DNA of 64,000 bases. Origin: Aphrocallistes beatrix (Eukaryota > Porifera > Hexactinellida > Sceptrulophora > Aphrocallistidae). Below the pieces are notes generated by a model that was not told where the DNA came from, searched no databases, and was given only the letters and a program-made list of their open reading frames with translations. Below are positions 53,501-64,000 of this stretch, piece after piece (position 1 is the stretch's first letter; each line of letters starts with the position of its first letter). The translations under genes and the position numbers were made by a program. The stretch lies in contig OY725498.1 of the NCBI GenBank assembly GCA_963281255.1, forward strand, positions 1,736,001 to 1,800,000. The letters run 5' to 3'.

Positions 53501-55620
53501 GGATGGAGTCGTAGGATTCAATCAATAGGTTTAGAGGACTTATGAGACTCACACTTCACCCCGAACAGACACTCGAGGTAGGCGCGGGGAGGGATGATGG
53601 GCTCGGGGAGTTCCTTGAAGTACTTCCGGAGGAGAGCCGCTACTGTGTGCACATCCTCTGATTCAGGAATTACTGGATTCTGTCCTGCACAGAAGAGATT
53701 GGGAGATAACAGGACATACGCTTAATGCGGCGTAGGTGTAGTGGGTGTAGGCGAGATTTAAGCAATCAATTTCTCGTTATGAAACTTTAGTTTAGATTAT
53801 ACCAAAACGTACCTTCATTAAACTTATCTTCTAACATCTGTAGCTTGTGGGAAATGGCAGGGCGTTGTAGAATTCCAGGTTCTTCCTTCCCTTTTGATTT
53901 AAAAATGTTAAACAGCTGTCTACAAACGTTCTCATTCACAGATCCTAACTTCTAACTTTAATTGGATACAACTAAGCACTCGGTTTCAGATATTATAATT
54001 ATAAATGACCTGGGATAAGAGTAGTTCTAGCTAACAACTGTATTCTACGCGTAGATTATCTCACCATATTTCAGAATAAATTGCATCGACTTGAGAACCA
54101 ACAGAGGCACCTGTCCTCCTCCATCAAGATACGACTCGTTCTCCACCACTTCGTGAATGTAAGCGCCGAATATTCCTCCTCCTTGAGGCTAGAGATGATC
54201 ACGTTAAAGCTACTATATACAATCTTATACTGTATACAAGGGATCGGCAACCTTTTGAATTAAGTGTGACAGTTTACCTATAATGTCGACATATTTATTC
54301 CTTGTGTGCCAGTGGCAGGCCTGCCTAGAGTTCCCGACCCCTGAATCTACATAAATGTGGTATGTCGACCTACATGTATTTTCAACTCCGCGTGCCATAG
54401 GTTGCCGACCCCTGCTGTACATGTACATTCTACTATTTATATTGGTACAGTTTAGTCTTCTACATCAACCCGTCGTGGGTATGAGACAGTGAGAAATGCC
54501 AACCCTGTCCATGTACAATACATTTAATCCTAAAAAACTACAACCAAAACCTAATTCTGTCGAGGTGCCCGGGAACCCATGGCCCAGAGGTTTTACGTGT
54601 ATGCACCTATCCGTAGCTACTACGAATCTACCAAAACATCGAGATCTGCACTTACAGTGTGTATGACTTTGTGTAGCACTGTGTACCAGTTGTCCCGCAT
54701 CGCTTCTGATTCCGAGTAGATAGAGAAGGAGGAGTGGTTGTGTGATAGGATCTGTCTGCCTCCGCTAGCTAAAACACAAGCAACGGTTTACATGTAGAAA
54801 GATTGTGCTGATAATACTCTCTTTCTCTCTCTCTAGTTGTAGCGATATAGTGACTAAGTGTATACCTGTTATTTCCAGTCGAAATTTTTTCGTGTGTTTG
54901 GGGTCTGGAGGCATCTTGTGGACTGTGCTCACGTCAAGAGGAATGAACCCGAGAAGTTTTGTTTCCTAAAAGTATATTTTAGTTCAAAGCAGATTATCCT
55001 CGAACCGAAACTGGGGCAATTATTAATTCCAGCACATTTTCTATCTGATGGAAATATTTGAGGACAAAAGGCTTCTCAATGAATGTGAGCACCAAGTGAT
55101 TGGATAATTTGCATACTTGCCAACACTCCCATTTTTAGCGGGACGTCCCGACTTCTTTACTCTCCTATTTAGCTAATTATCGCGAGTGCTCACGTTTTTA
55201 TATGAAAATTCTCCATTATGCCCGCGAAATTCAACGCTACGTCCCGATTTTGTCAGGCTCAGGTTGGCATATATGAAATAGAAGGCAAAATTTGCCATAA
55301 AAACTTTTCTATGGGATAGTAAAGCATTTTAACTCCCTCTTGAGGGATTGATTTTGTCTGATATATCAATCACCTTTTCGTTGCTGTAATAGTAGAGTAC
55401 ACTTCCTTTGAGAGTAAACCATCTCTTTTTCATAGTCGGAATCCTTCCTCCCTTCTTGTAGAGCCATCCTGAATGGAGCTAGATACGGAATGTTTAGATT
55501 CAATCCTGAACTACCAAAATATAAGCCAAGAAAATAACTCACTAATTTTCCGGTTTGTTTTGCATTTGAAAAACCATAAAATGTAGAACCAAGCATGCTT
55601 CTCTGTTCGTAAGTTGTCAT
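50552..55620 (-). CDS. PH-RhoGAP-coiled-coil protein, ARHGAP22/24/25 type, probable pseudo-GAP
   Basis: FilGAP-type proteins use a PH domain to reach membranes and a RhoGAP domain to switch off Rac. Fourteen exons are well supported, from 55374-55468 down to 50552-50642, about 542 codons. The first exon near 55570-55620 and its start codon are uncertain. PH: 55374-55468, 54866-54965, 54656-54768 (GWLYKKGGRIPTMKKRWFTL-like). RhoGAP: from 54065-54188 (AYIHEVVENESYLDGGGQVP), 53813-53891, 53553-53684 (DVHTVAALLRKYFKELPEPI), 53330-53423, 53163-53265 and 52950-53074. Then a basic Pro-rich linker (PPIPPRPNE, PPPPPPKPKK) and C-terminal coiled coil (QLEEMEKKQEEWKQKW; KRLSTIEKMLDQ). The Arg-finger loop GIFR reads GILQ, with Arg one place later, and the usual FGPN reads FGPT, so GAP activity may be lost. 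Other family members are possible. Confidence 0.85.
52055..52436 (-). mobile_element. Deleted Tc1 element with transposase C-terminal remnant
   Basis: Inverted ends CAGTATGGCCAGTAATTATT and a degraded complement at 52410-52436, TA at 52053-52054. The minus strand keeps a piece of transposase C-terminus, PDLNPKENLFGWLKQDI, that holds the final Glu region of the DDE core, followed by a LEFNA-like end. It is an internal-deletion derivative in an intron of the RhoGAP-like gene. Confidence 0.78.
52759..52903. mobile_element. hAT-like MITE with 8-bp target duplication
   Basis: A 145-bp element with ends CAGGGGCGCCGAAC and GTTCGGCGCCTATG, flanked by ACCCGGTT at 52751-52758 and 52904-52911. Same family as 20154-20305. 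Confidence 0.9.
54237..54414. mobile_element. hAT-like MITE
   Basis: Ends GGATCGGCAACCT and AGGTTGCCGACCCCTG in inverted orientation, about 178 bp, in the intron just upstream of the RhoGAP start exon. The flanking duplication is imperfect. Confidence 0.75.
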
Positions 55621-56217
55621 TCGTATTCTCTTGTATCAAACTTGTAATGTTATAAGAAATGTAGAGACAATATGCCTATGAATTTCATGCTAGTATGACC
55701 AGATTAATCTCTTATATAGAGCGGATTATAGTAATTCGGATCAAGACATCTCACTCACGACTATAGACCTCGGATGACCAAGCACCTATGGAATTATTAT
55801 TTTGATTGTGAAAGCTTGAGTCATGCTTAGGTAGCCCATGCTTTATAAGCATTGATTTATTGGTTGAACTGATTTGTTATTGTTCAATAACCTTGGAACA
55901 ATCTTAAATGTCCATAAATGGAATCCTATTTAGAAGATGCTGCATATATGGAAATTATGATTCGTACATGATTTGATGTTAAGAGGAATTTGCTGAATGT
56001 GAGCGAGTAGTATTGAGTCTACTTTATTCAATCACATGTATGCATTTATTAAACGAACTTCATTTTAGTATATAAGTTGAACGATAATTGACCCAATTCC
56101 TGTCTTATTAGAATTACTGAACTGAAATGGGTCTATTCATGAAGGCAACTAATCGGGTTTCAGATTCGAAATTTACATATTCCAATTAGTCCTAGTGGAA
56201 TATTTTCTAATCAATAA
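55621..56217. other. Upstream region of RhoGAP-like gene, no gene seen
   Basis: AT-rich. May contain the promoter or a 5' exon of the RhoGAP-like gene; neither can be placed. Confidence 0.4.
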
Positions 56218-56255
56218 TCCTTACTATTAAAACTCCATTAATGTTTATATATGTA
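56218..56255 (+). mobile_element. Helitron-like 5' terminus
   Basis: A|TCCTTACTATTAAAACTCC then ATTAATG and a short TA-rich tract into which a MITE has inserted at 56256. No matching 3' end is found nearby. Confidence 0.65.
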
Positions 56256-56676
56256 CAGGGTGTTTCATTGATTACACACAAAAGTAAATTGCTTTCATTT
56301 CATTTGTGATTGAGATAATTTAGTTATTTTGGTTGCTTTTGAAAGGAAATCCTTTGACATTTATGAAAAACAATGAAGCAAACCGTTGGAATAAAAGTAA
56401 ATTATTTCAAAACATCATTAATGTGGGATAACTCATTTCCGATTTAGTCATTTTGGGCGGGTAAACCTTAGAAGTGTGGGGTAGTCTTGAATAGGACTGA
56501 TTTTTATGGTAGAATTCCACAATCTTGATCTTTTGTTTGTCATCTAGCTTGTCCATTTTGTTGTCACACAAATGTCAGAGGGTGTTAAACAACATCGTAA
56601 AAGGGAAAGATGATTAGTAAAATATTTACCTTGTAATTTCAAATTATTTTCGTGATACAATCGCTGAAACACCCTG
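56256..56676. mobile_element. Tc1/mariner-like MITE
   Basis: A 421-bp element flanked by TA (56254-56255, 56677-56678), with ends CAGGGTGTTTCATTG and CGCTGAAACACCCTG. It lies in the TA tract next to a Helitron-like 5' end. Confidence 0.82.
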
Positions 56677-56805
56677 TATATACACGAGTGTGAAGTTGGA
56701 TAAGTGATGGTGCCGGGATAGGAACTATTTGGTAAAATTATCACTATCTCCAATAAAATTAGTATGGAATGTCATCGACTGGGGCACCTCAAACCCAAAC
56801 AGTTA

Positions 56806-56900
56806 TCCTTACTATTAAAACTTGATTAATATATATACTATTCGGACAAAAGTATTCGACCACCATGAAAACCTACATACAAATAGTATTAAAGTGGATC
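56806..56900 (+). mobile_element. Helitron-like 5' terminus joined to a Tc1-like end
   Basis: A|TCCTTACTATTAAAACTTG at 56806, then ATATATATA, then a GGACAAAAGTATTCG end related to the MITE at 10212. The other ends of both are not visible. Confidence 0.55.
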
Positions 56901-58079
56901 TATTCTTAAAGGAATATGTACTCAAACTGTGAGAAATATTCTATTTTTTATTTCAAATTCGTAAACTACATATCCGAATTACTCATTTTGTATGGCATTT
57001 AATAAGTTCCAGACCCAATTCTATATCTCAAAAGGCAATTTAATTCAGTTTATTTAACTTTCGATTATTATAAGTTTGTTCTGATTATCGAATTATTTTT
57101 ATTGCACTCAAATAATAATAAGTAGCAAAGACAATTTTCTCAGCTCAAGACTCAAAATTTTCGAGAATTCGATCTCTATCTTTCTATCAAGGCTGAAAGT
57201 GAATAGTTGCCAACCGAATATCAGTATTCTGTTTTCATTTAATTATTTCTTGAGATTTTTACTAAATTTATAATTACATTTGTTAGACATCGTATCAATT
57301 TCGTCAGTCTTTTCATCAATTTTGTTAGACTTTCTGCTGAATTATAATGCGATGTCCCTTTCAAAATAATTGTTTTGTCTGTCTTGATGCTGATATCTGG
57401 TTAATGGTGAGATACAGTCGGATACTGGATTATAACCAGACATCCGTTACATCCCTAAACAAATGGAATATACTTACTTCATCCACTAATGCCAGATAGA
57501 AAGATCTTAATGAACCCAGTTCCAAGTTGGAAAATAAATTGTTTCTATCTGGAGAAAAATGATCAAGAACTCAGTGACCACTAAGGTATTTATCTACTGT
57601 ATATCCTTTTGCATAGTGGATCAGTAGGTGTTTGTATGTTTAATGACTATAATTTCTTATTTTAATCTTAACACAGTTTTACTAATTACAATTTGATATA
57701 TGAATGTATTGAGAAGATAGCTGTGAAACCCTTTATTTAGCTGCTTAAGATAATTTTGATATTTATAACATTTGGATCTGCAAGTTTTGCATTTGTACTC
57801 TTTGATTTCGCATGAATATATTCGGTAGATTCACTGAGTTTTAGAAATCTTATGAAACAGCTGCGTATCTTAACAGTCATCTGCGAGACACAGATTAAGC
57901 TCTGGAATTTAGGAGCTCGCTTCGGCTCCGAATTTACAACGTGAGCGCGCTCCGTTGGAAGAAATTTATGGCGAAGGATCTATATTTAAAGAATCAATCA
58001 CCATATTCGGATAAGAAGTTAAAATTAGCTGTTACCTTCTAAAAATATTAAAAAGTCTAAAGCCTCTACAGATTCTAAC
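56901..58079. other. Gene desert
   Basis: Very AT-rich with no supportable gene or RNA. One patch at 57905-57955 (GAGCTCGCTTCGGCTCCG) is locally GC-rich and partly palindromic. Confidence 0.45.
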
Positions 58080-58231
58080 CAGAGGCGTAGCCAGGGTGCG
58101 GCACATGGGGCTAGGCCGCAACTTCAAAGACTGTCCCACTAAAATTTCACAAATTAGCATTGGGTGCCGCAACCTTCTCACGGAATAGACTGGAATTGCC
58201 GCACCATAAAATTGTGCTGGCTACGCCTTTG
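58080..58231. mobile_element. hAT-like MITE
   Basis: A 152-bp element with ends CAGAGGCGTAGCCAG and CTGGCTACGCCTTTG. The flanks ATTCTAAC and ATTCTACC differ at one base. Confidence 0.85.
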
Positions 58232-58531
58232 ATTCTACCTTTTTAAAAATCAGAACATTTCTAAAATGAGTATTTCCGGATGTATTCCGATATTAACATT
58301 TCATGATCTTTTGAGTCACTTCCTGGAGTTGCACTATCGGTCTGTCAACCGGAATTTTTTTAGTTATTCGCATTTGAAGAAATTGATATACTTCGGAATT
58401 TACCGATCTGTTCAGGGAAAGGTTGGATGCCCCCAACCCCTGTTAGCTCAGGATGAATCACTCAGAATAACTAATGGATCATACTCGTGGGTTTACGTTG
58501 AATATTCTTATTAACATCTCCATCCCCTCAT

Positions 58532-58863
58532 CAGTGGCGGCGCTTGCTCTCCGGGACTGATGGGGCTGAACTGGGCCGGAACTATTTTTGGTGGGGCTGA
58601 ACGTGTAATTATAAAATTGCACAAAACAATATTGAATAATTACTTTAAAATTTGATATTATTAAAATGGTGATTATTCGAAATTTGATGCTACAATGGTG
58701 ATTATCGAAATTTGATGCTACACAATAATGAATTTTCAATAATAAAATTTCATGTTTTAAATATTTTTTCTGAAAGTTCCCTAGTCTGGCTCTTCTCAGC
58801 CCCATCAAGTGATGGGCTGATAAATTTGATGGGGCTCTAGCCCCATCTCTAGCGCCGCCACTG
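58532..58863. mobile_element. hAT-like MITE with 8-bp target duplication
   Basis: A 332-bp element with ends CAGTGGCGGCGCT and AGCGCCGCCACTG, flanked by CCCCTCAT on both sides. The interior has a short direct repeat (GGTGATTAT...GAAATTTGATGCTACA). Confidence 0.92.
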
Positions 58864-60998
58864 CCCCTCATTAATGGATTTGTCCTGCAGTACGCGTAAT
58901 GTAAAGAGAGTATAAATAATATTATTCATTTAATTTAATTTATTAGTCATACAGAAACAATTTATTGTTATATTTAAGTGCCATTAATCAGCCGTGAAAG
59001 TTCGTTCAAATATGCGTGTCAGTTTGTCTCGAAGTTTTAGCAACATTCAGATGTAGATGCATCGCTGTGCAGTCGTCAGTTTGCATAACGTTATTCAGAT
59101 GTCTCCTTTTTGTGTTCTCAATAGAAGCAACAGTATTAAGTGGCAGTTTCTCTCGACTAGTTCGTATTAGGAATGGTGAACTTTCATAAAACGTTATCAG
59201 AAATTGGAGTGATACTTGTATGATTAATTTCATCTGACTTGTCTGTACATGGATTTGAATTGTATTGCGATTGGCCGCCAGACAGGGCTTGGCTCTTCTA
59301 CTCATTTACCATCACAACCTACAAATAAAACTGTCATACACCAAATAGAAAATATACTTAAGACGCATTTGTTGATAATAAAATGAGATCTTAGGCTATA
59401 GTACAGATTAGATAACATATGGAATGTAACTCACCAGTTGGTTTCATCAGCCACGGTATTAGTTTTCTTTGTGTATTATGAGAAAATGTTTTGCTGTCCA
59501 CCTCTTTCATGTGCTCATCAATCAAGCGCTTCTATGTGTGGCTATTATCGTTGATTTTGGATGATACAGTTACCTACACAAGGGCTGAGTTAAACTTGGA
59601 ATTTACAAGGATATTGTGACTAATTATCAGTTTGGTTTAAGTGTGATTTAGCAAAGGTATAGAATGAGATACAACAAAATTATACTTATTGAGACAGTAT
59701 GTACTTGTATATGATTCTATTTTCTAGATTCGTCACACTTATACAAGTGTTGTTAGTAATTAGTTACTAACTATGCAGCTGCTACCATACCAGCCGACTA
59801 GATGATGTGAGAAGAATATTTTTCTGTATATATTTACAGTGACGTACCTCGTTTTGTGTAAGCAAGTTCTTTGAAACTATCAGCAAACAATCTACGTACA
59901 AGAAAACGAATACTGCATCTACTAGCTTACATTTAATAAAAGAATACTATACATTGATTGATTCAGAAGTGAAAACTCGATTCAGCTTACCAAATCAGAT
60001 TATTCACTACCTCTTCATCACCCGAGGTTTGATATAAATGCTTTGCATGGTGACAACTCATCATCGATTGAACTCCTCACCCTCAGGTTGTGCAAATGGC
60101 GCGTCTTCTGATCAAGACATAGTGCAGTGGTGTGTGTCTTTCGTAGGATAATATTCTGTGTTAGAGCTTACCTCTAAGGATAATATTGCCAATGCTGGAC
60201 TCGTTGTTTTTCGTTGAGATAGAGAATAAAATTTCTAAGATCCAGTTGCAATATTTGCTAGTGCATAAATGCAGGCATTGATTAAGAGAAATACTGCTCA
60301 GTTTTTGGCGAATATTAAGATTAAAATAATAATTTTTGATACAGATTAAATTTTTAAAATAATATGAAATATTTTATACATTTTCTTTTTTACTAACTTA
60401 GAAATTGATTTTTATAATATGCAGAGCAAAATCAGCACCACCCTCTAGGACGTCTCATCAGGATTGAGTATTACTGGTATGGTCACAAGATGTCTTAAAT
60501 TCAGAATTCCATTTTGAGTCTGTTGAAAAATATTCCCTAACTTGAGAATCATCTGAAAAAATGCATTTCAAAGTTTTCAGATTTTAAAAACGATCAAACT
60601 GTATTGGAAATATTTCAGTAAATTTGATTTATATTTTAATTAATTAATAAATGTTATAGATCGCCTACAATTTGGGTAAATTTTCGACATAATTAACAAC
60701 CAGTATTATAATAAGCGGTGTTAATTGACAATTTGGATTAAATCTTTTAAGTTTAGTTCACAGTGATTTGTTGGGTCGCAATACTTTGTTGTCTTCGGTT
60801 AAGACTAACATCTTAGCCCTGCCCTGAAGCACCCCAGTTTAGAACTTATATATACAAGTATATACACACACACACCCTATTGCAACTGTAGGAATAATCC
60901 TTTCCTATATCTACTGCAAGGCTTTCTACAAGTCCAAGCTGCCTAATATCTAGTCAAAGGTCACACTACTATATCAACCTACTGAGTAAAATGTCACC
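58864..60998. other. Intergenic, no supported gene
   Basis: AT-rich. A 99-codon frame on the minus strand at 59006-59305 has no recognisable domain and no convincing splice context. The first few hundred bases below 60999 should include the lipase 3' UTR. Confidence 0.45.
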
Positions 60999-61917
60999 TC
61001 AAGTCTGTAGCTTCTTCAGTTGGTTGATATAATATTCAATACTGTGTCCAGCTGCTTTAGGGAGATAGTACACAAGAGCAGGCTTGTACAAACCAACCCA
61101 TGGGCCTAGCATCACAAGTTTACCAGTGGAAACGGGATCACCCTCAATAGTGATAACAAAGGAGTCCATTCTATCGAAGTAATTTGCAAAAGTAGGATCC
61201 CCTACAGGTGGACACCCGAATACAAACATCTCAGGAAAATTTTTTGTTTTAAGCGATAGCGAAAGCCGGAAGGTTAGTAGTGAAGCTAATGCGGCCCCAA
61301 GACTATGTCCAGTGATGAAAATATTTTTCTTTTTTTTAATAAATGGCTGTAGGGCAATGTTAATTGATTCATAAACAGAGTTAAGTGCATTAACAAATCC
61401 TGAGTGACAGAGTTCGCTTCGATTAGGAACAACACGTGTACGAACGAACCTTATATCACTCCCAATGTTTTTGAATGAATATAAAACTGTCCCTCTAAAA
61501 ACTACAACTACCTCGGTATCGTTTTGTGCAATAAAACCATGAGTGTCAGTTTCCTGATCATATATTTCCATAACAGGTTCTAAGTTATATTTGTGTAGTT
61601 GCTCTACCACTGTTCCGTATGGTTCATATGCAAGTTGGGATAAGTATGCACAGGTAAGCGCTTGAGGTGCATCAAATCGGGGGTCAAAAAGAGTAGGTGG
61701 CGGACAAGGTGTAACTGAGATTGTAGCTAGAATGCTAGTCGATGAAAATCCCAATTGTCCTTTCGTCGAATTGTCAAAAATAACCCCCGGGTAGTGAGCA
61801 GTGATATTCCCTTGCTCATAGTGCTTGATATATTCGAGATTCTTAGTTCCTTCATAACCTCGTCCAACCCACCACCAATCGTTGCCAATGTATCCTTTAG
61901 CATCATATACGGCATTG
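60999..61917 (-). CDS. Class 3 (fungal-type) lipase, N-terminal exon missing
   Basis: An alpha/beta-hydrolase that cleaves acylglycerols or related esters. One exon of about 305 codons is visible, with an acceptor TTCTGTAG| at 61918-61920 entering in phase, so an upstream exon (probably with a signal peptide) is not identified. After GYIGNDWWWVGRGYEGTKN the lipase domain starts near LFDPRFDAPQALTCAYLSQL. The family landmarks follow: VVVVFRGT (oxyanion region), the nucleophile elbow GHSLGAALASLL with Ser, Asp in IEGDPVSTGK, and His in AAGHSIEYYI near the end. CPP and FGCPPVGDP fit the fold. All three catalytic residues are present. The fold-back at 62042-63109 lies where an upstream exon or intron would be. 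Confidence 0.88.
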
Positions 61918-61989
61918 CTACAGAAGGGAAGAAACTATCATATCAAGCCAGTTCTGCCACTATTCGTATTTGAGGTTTCAGGTGGACTT

Positions 61990-62030
61990 TGCGTAGATAC
62001 AGCGGCGTAGTTACGCGAAACGATCGAATT
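61990..62030. mobile_element. Fragment of a hAT-like terminus
   Basis: CAGCGGCGTAGTTACGCG near 62001 resembles the CAGAGGCGTAGCCAG end of the MITE at 58080, without a partner. Confidence 0.35.
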
Positions 62031-62041
62031 TAATATTATAC

Positions 62042-63109
62042 CATAGCCTACTCTAATAATGCTTCACAATAGACTGAAAAACATAGACTAGGGATGAAGT
62101 AATAGCCGAATGGATTAGTACACGATTAGCCTGAAATCGTTAACCATGCAGAATAGGCATTAAGAATGCATTACCAGCATATATAAACATGGTATCAAAG
62201 TACATATATCCGTTGGAAAAATTTCGATTAGTCATCATATCATTGCGCAACAGGTCATTCTAAGGACAATTTTAGCGATTTTCTAAGCTGTTTTAACCCT
62301 ATTTCTAAATGGTATTAAGGTGTGATTTTTGTGTAGAACCAAGATTAGTAAGAGTTGATTTGAAAAATTTAGAATTTTTCAATGGAATGTTGTTACATTC
62401 CTGCGTTGCTATGGTAAAGCATTTTGGTCAGTTTGGGTCATTTCGTGCAAACTGTAGTAACTAGATCTTCAAATTCGATCGTGTTTGATAGGCAATGGCC
62501 TACTTCCTATTAGGTGATAATACAACTTGAACTTCTAAATTCAACGAGTTTTGAGTTATGGGTTGATTTTAAGAATGTGGCCAAAACACTAAATTGTCTC
62601 ATAACTCTATAGTCTGTTAATTTAGAAGTTTAAATTGTATTATTACCTAATAGGAAGTAGCCAATTGCCTATCAAATAAAATCAAATTTGAAGACCTAGT
62701 TCTTACAGTTTGCAGGATATGGCCCAAACTAACCAAAATGCTTTACCATGGCAACGCAGGAATGTAATAACATTCCATTGAAAAATTCTAAATTTTTCAA
62801 ATCAACTCGTACTAATCTTGGTTCTACACAAAAATCACACCTTAATACCATTTAGAAATAGGGTTAAAACAGCTTAGAAAATTGCCAAAATCGTGCTTAA
62901 AATGACCTGTTGTGCAATGATATGATGACGAATCGAAATTTTGACAACGGATATATGTTATTTGATGCCATGTTTATATATGCTGGTAATACATTCTTAA
63001 TGCCTATTCTACATGGTTGACGACTTTAGGCTAATCGTGTATTAATCCATTCGGCTATTACCGCGTCCTTGGTTATTTTACTGTGAGGCATTATTAGAGT
63101 AGACTATGA
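62042..63109. mobile_element. 1.07-kb fold-back element
   Basis: Two arms of about 500 bp, inverted and highly similar, face each other around a loop near 62553-62607. The outer ends carry TACTCTAATAATGC and GCATTATTAGAGTA. Inner landmarks such as ATTCCTGCGTTGCTATGG and its complement are present on both sides. It has no coding capacity. Degraded relatives lie at 44341-44620 and near 45507. Confidence 0.85.
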
Positions 63110-63136
63110 GCATACATAATAATTTTGAAATTTTAT

Positions 63137-63478
63137 ATATTAAAACTCAATAGTTTGTTTGTACAAGTTGATTGAGGAACTGGGAAGTGCTATAGCTGTG
63201 AAATTTGGCACACAAGTAAATATTAATGAGTCTATAAGGGAGTTCGAAGATTTAAGTGAAACCTTCACACTTCGCCAAGATAGGTAACAAATTGTGCTGA
63301 CCAATGAAATTCTATTATTTTATAATATACATACGGATGACGGATCTAAACAGTAGTGATTTACATTTACAATGCATACAAGAAGGAACTATTTGTGATT
63401 GAAAATCATTGGTCCAAGCGAAAACCAATAAATTATCAGGCTTTTATAAGCTATTCGCACGATTCTATTTCATATAAA
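63137..63478 (+). repeat. Dispersed repeat, second copy
   Basis: Opens TATATTAAAACTCAATAG and matches the reverse complement of 34360-34735 up to CTATTTCATATAAA, where a Helitron-like 3' end follows directly. Confidence 0.65.
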
Positions 63479-63600
63479 CCAGCGCGCTTGCGCTGCGCGG
63501 CTTGTGGACACTACGTGTCCGCAGAGTATCGCTGCAAGTGCCTGGGGATATTCAAGAAACGGTCGATTGCTTTTCTAATTCTCCACTAAAAAAATGTCAT
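63479..63600 (-). mobile_element. Helitron-like element, 3' end (copy E)
   Basis: Minus-strand terminus ending GCGCGCTGG|T at 63479. CTGG fits the classical CTRR. The stem GGACAC-TAC-GTGTCC lies at about 63505-63520. The body continues to the right, but its limit is unclear before the tandem repeat. Confidence 0.6.
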
Positions 63601-63688
63601 TCATCTACAGTTAATAATGAATTCAGAACTGGAGAAGTAAATTTTCATGATAAAAGGAATTTGCTTAATATAAAGCTAACGGAATACA

Positions 63689-64000
63689 GACAATTCGTGA
63701 CAGGACAATTCGTGACAGGACAATTCGTGACAAGACAATTCGTGACGGACAATTCGTGACAGGACAATTCGTGACAAGACAATTCGTGACGGACAATTCG
63801 TGACAGGACAATTCGTGACAAGACAATTCGTGACGGACAATTCGTGACAGGACAATTCGTGACAAGACAATTCGTGACGGACAATTCGTGACAGGACAAT
63901 TCGTGACAAGACAATTCGTGACGGACAATTCGTGACAGGACAATTCGTGACAAGACAATTCGTGACGGACAATTCGTGACAGGACAATTCGTGACAAGAC
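63689..64000. repeat. Tandem repeat with 44-bp higher-order unit
   Basis: Monomers of 14-15 bp, GACAATTCGTGACAG and variants. From about 63745 they form a regular 44-bp higher-order unit of three monomers (…GACGG, …GACAGG, …GACAAG), repeated nearly six times to the end of the window with almost no change. It continues beyond the window. The long frames translated from it are artefacts. Confidence 0.95.

Noticed and set aside
58266..58514. 82-codon plus-strand frame between two MITEs
   Set aside because: No homolog or splice context; it ends next to a MITE.
59006..59305. 99-codon minus-strand open frame as a gene
   Set aside because: No domain, no plausible splice partners, and AT-rich surroundings give such frames by chance.
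61727..61915. Separate small gene (62 codons) upstream of the lipase
   Set aside because: The lipase frame itself runs through this stretch to an acceptor at 61918-61920; the other frame is a shadow.
63645..63997. Three 102-110-codon minus-strand frames
   Set aside because: Translations of the 44-bp tandem repeat; no codon bias or gene context.
63689..64000. CRISPR array
   Set aside because: Repeats are directly adjacent with no unique spacers, and the DNA is eukaryotic.

Overview
This is eukaryotic, almost certainly animal, nuclear DNA. The genes are split by many short GT..AG introns, often 40-150 bp, read with the standard genetic code. They encode metazoan-type proteins: a KIF1/UNC-104 kinesin-3, a USP9X-type deubiquitinase, GDP-mannose pyrophosphorylase B, a type II diacylglycerol kinase, a DNase II, an ARHGAP22/24/25-type PH-RhoGAP protein and a class 3 lipase. 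AT-rich DNA, compact introns and heavy loads of small DNA transposons suggest an invertebrate, possibly a non-bilaterian such as a sponge, but the sequence alone does not fix the species.

Layout. 1-4.55 kb is a transposon nest: a Helitron-like element holding a fold-back element and a Tc1/mariner element. 4.67-9.96 kb (+) holds the last seven exons of the kinesin; its motor domain lies upstream of the window. 10-15.8 kb is intergenic, with MITEs, a dead LINE and another Helitron-like copy. 15.85-41.3 kb (+) is a complete USP9X-like gene of about 64 exons and roughly 2,630 codons. Two of its introns each carry a complete single-exon gene on the opposite strand: GMPPB (31.5-32.6 kb) and a diacylglycerol kinase (35.0-38.3 kb). 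43.45-46.68 kb (-) is a three-exon gene I do not recognise. It is divergent from, and 324 bp away from, a three-exon DNase II gene (47.0-49.0 kb, +). 50.55-55.6 kb (-) is a PH-RhoGAP-coiled-coil gene whose GAP domain lacks its two key residues. 55.6-61 kb is a gene desert of MITEs. 61.0-61.9 kb (-) is the main exon of a secreted-type class 3 lipase. The end of the window holds a 1.07-kb fold-back, Helitron-like ends and a 44-bp higher-order tandem repeat.

The genes do not form one pathway. The most informative features are structural. One is a Helitron-like family with a terminal stem-loop whose stem is conserved while its loop varies, A/T insertion junctions, and microsatellites next to the 5' end. 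Another is a reconstructable order of nested insertions with empty-site controls. The others are the two nested intronless antisense genes and a candidate pseudo-GAP. I found no CRISPR array, operon, tRNA, rRNA gene or viral gene.

Exon boundaries were read by eye from splice motifs, reading frame and known family order. Single-exon errors of a few bases are possible.
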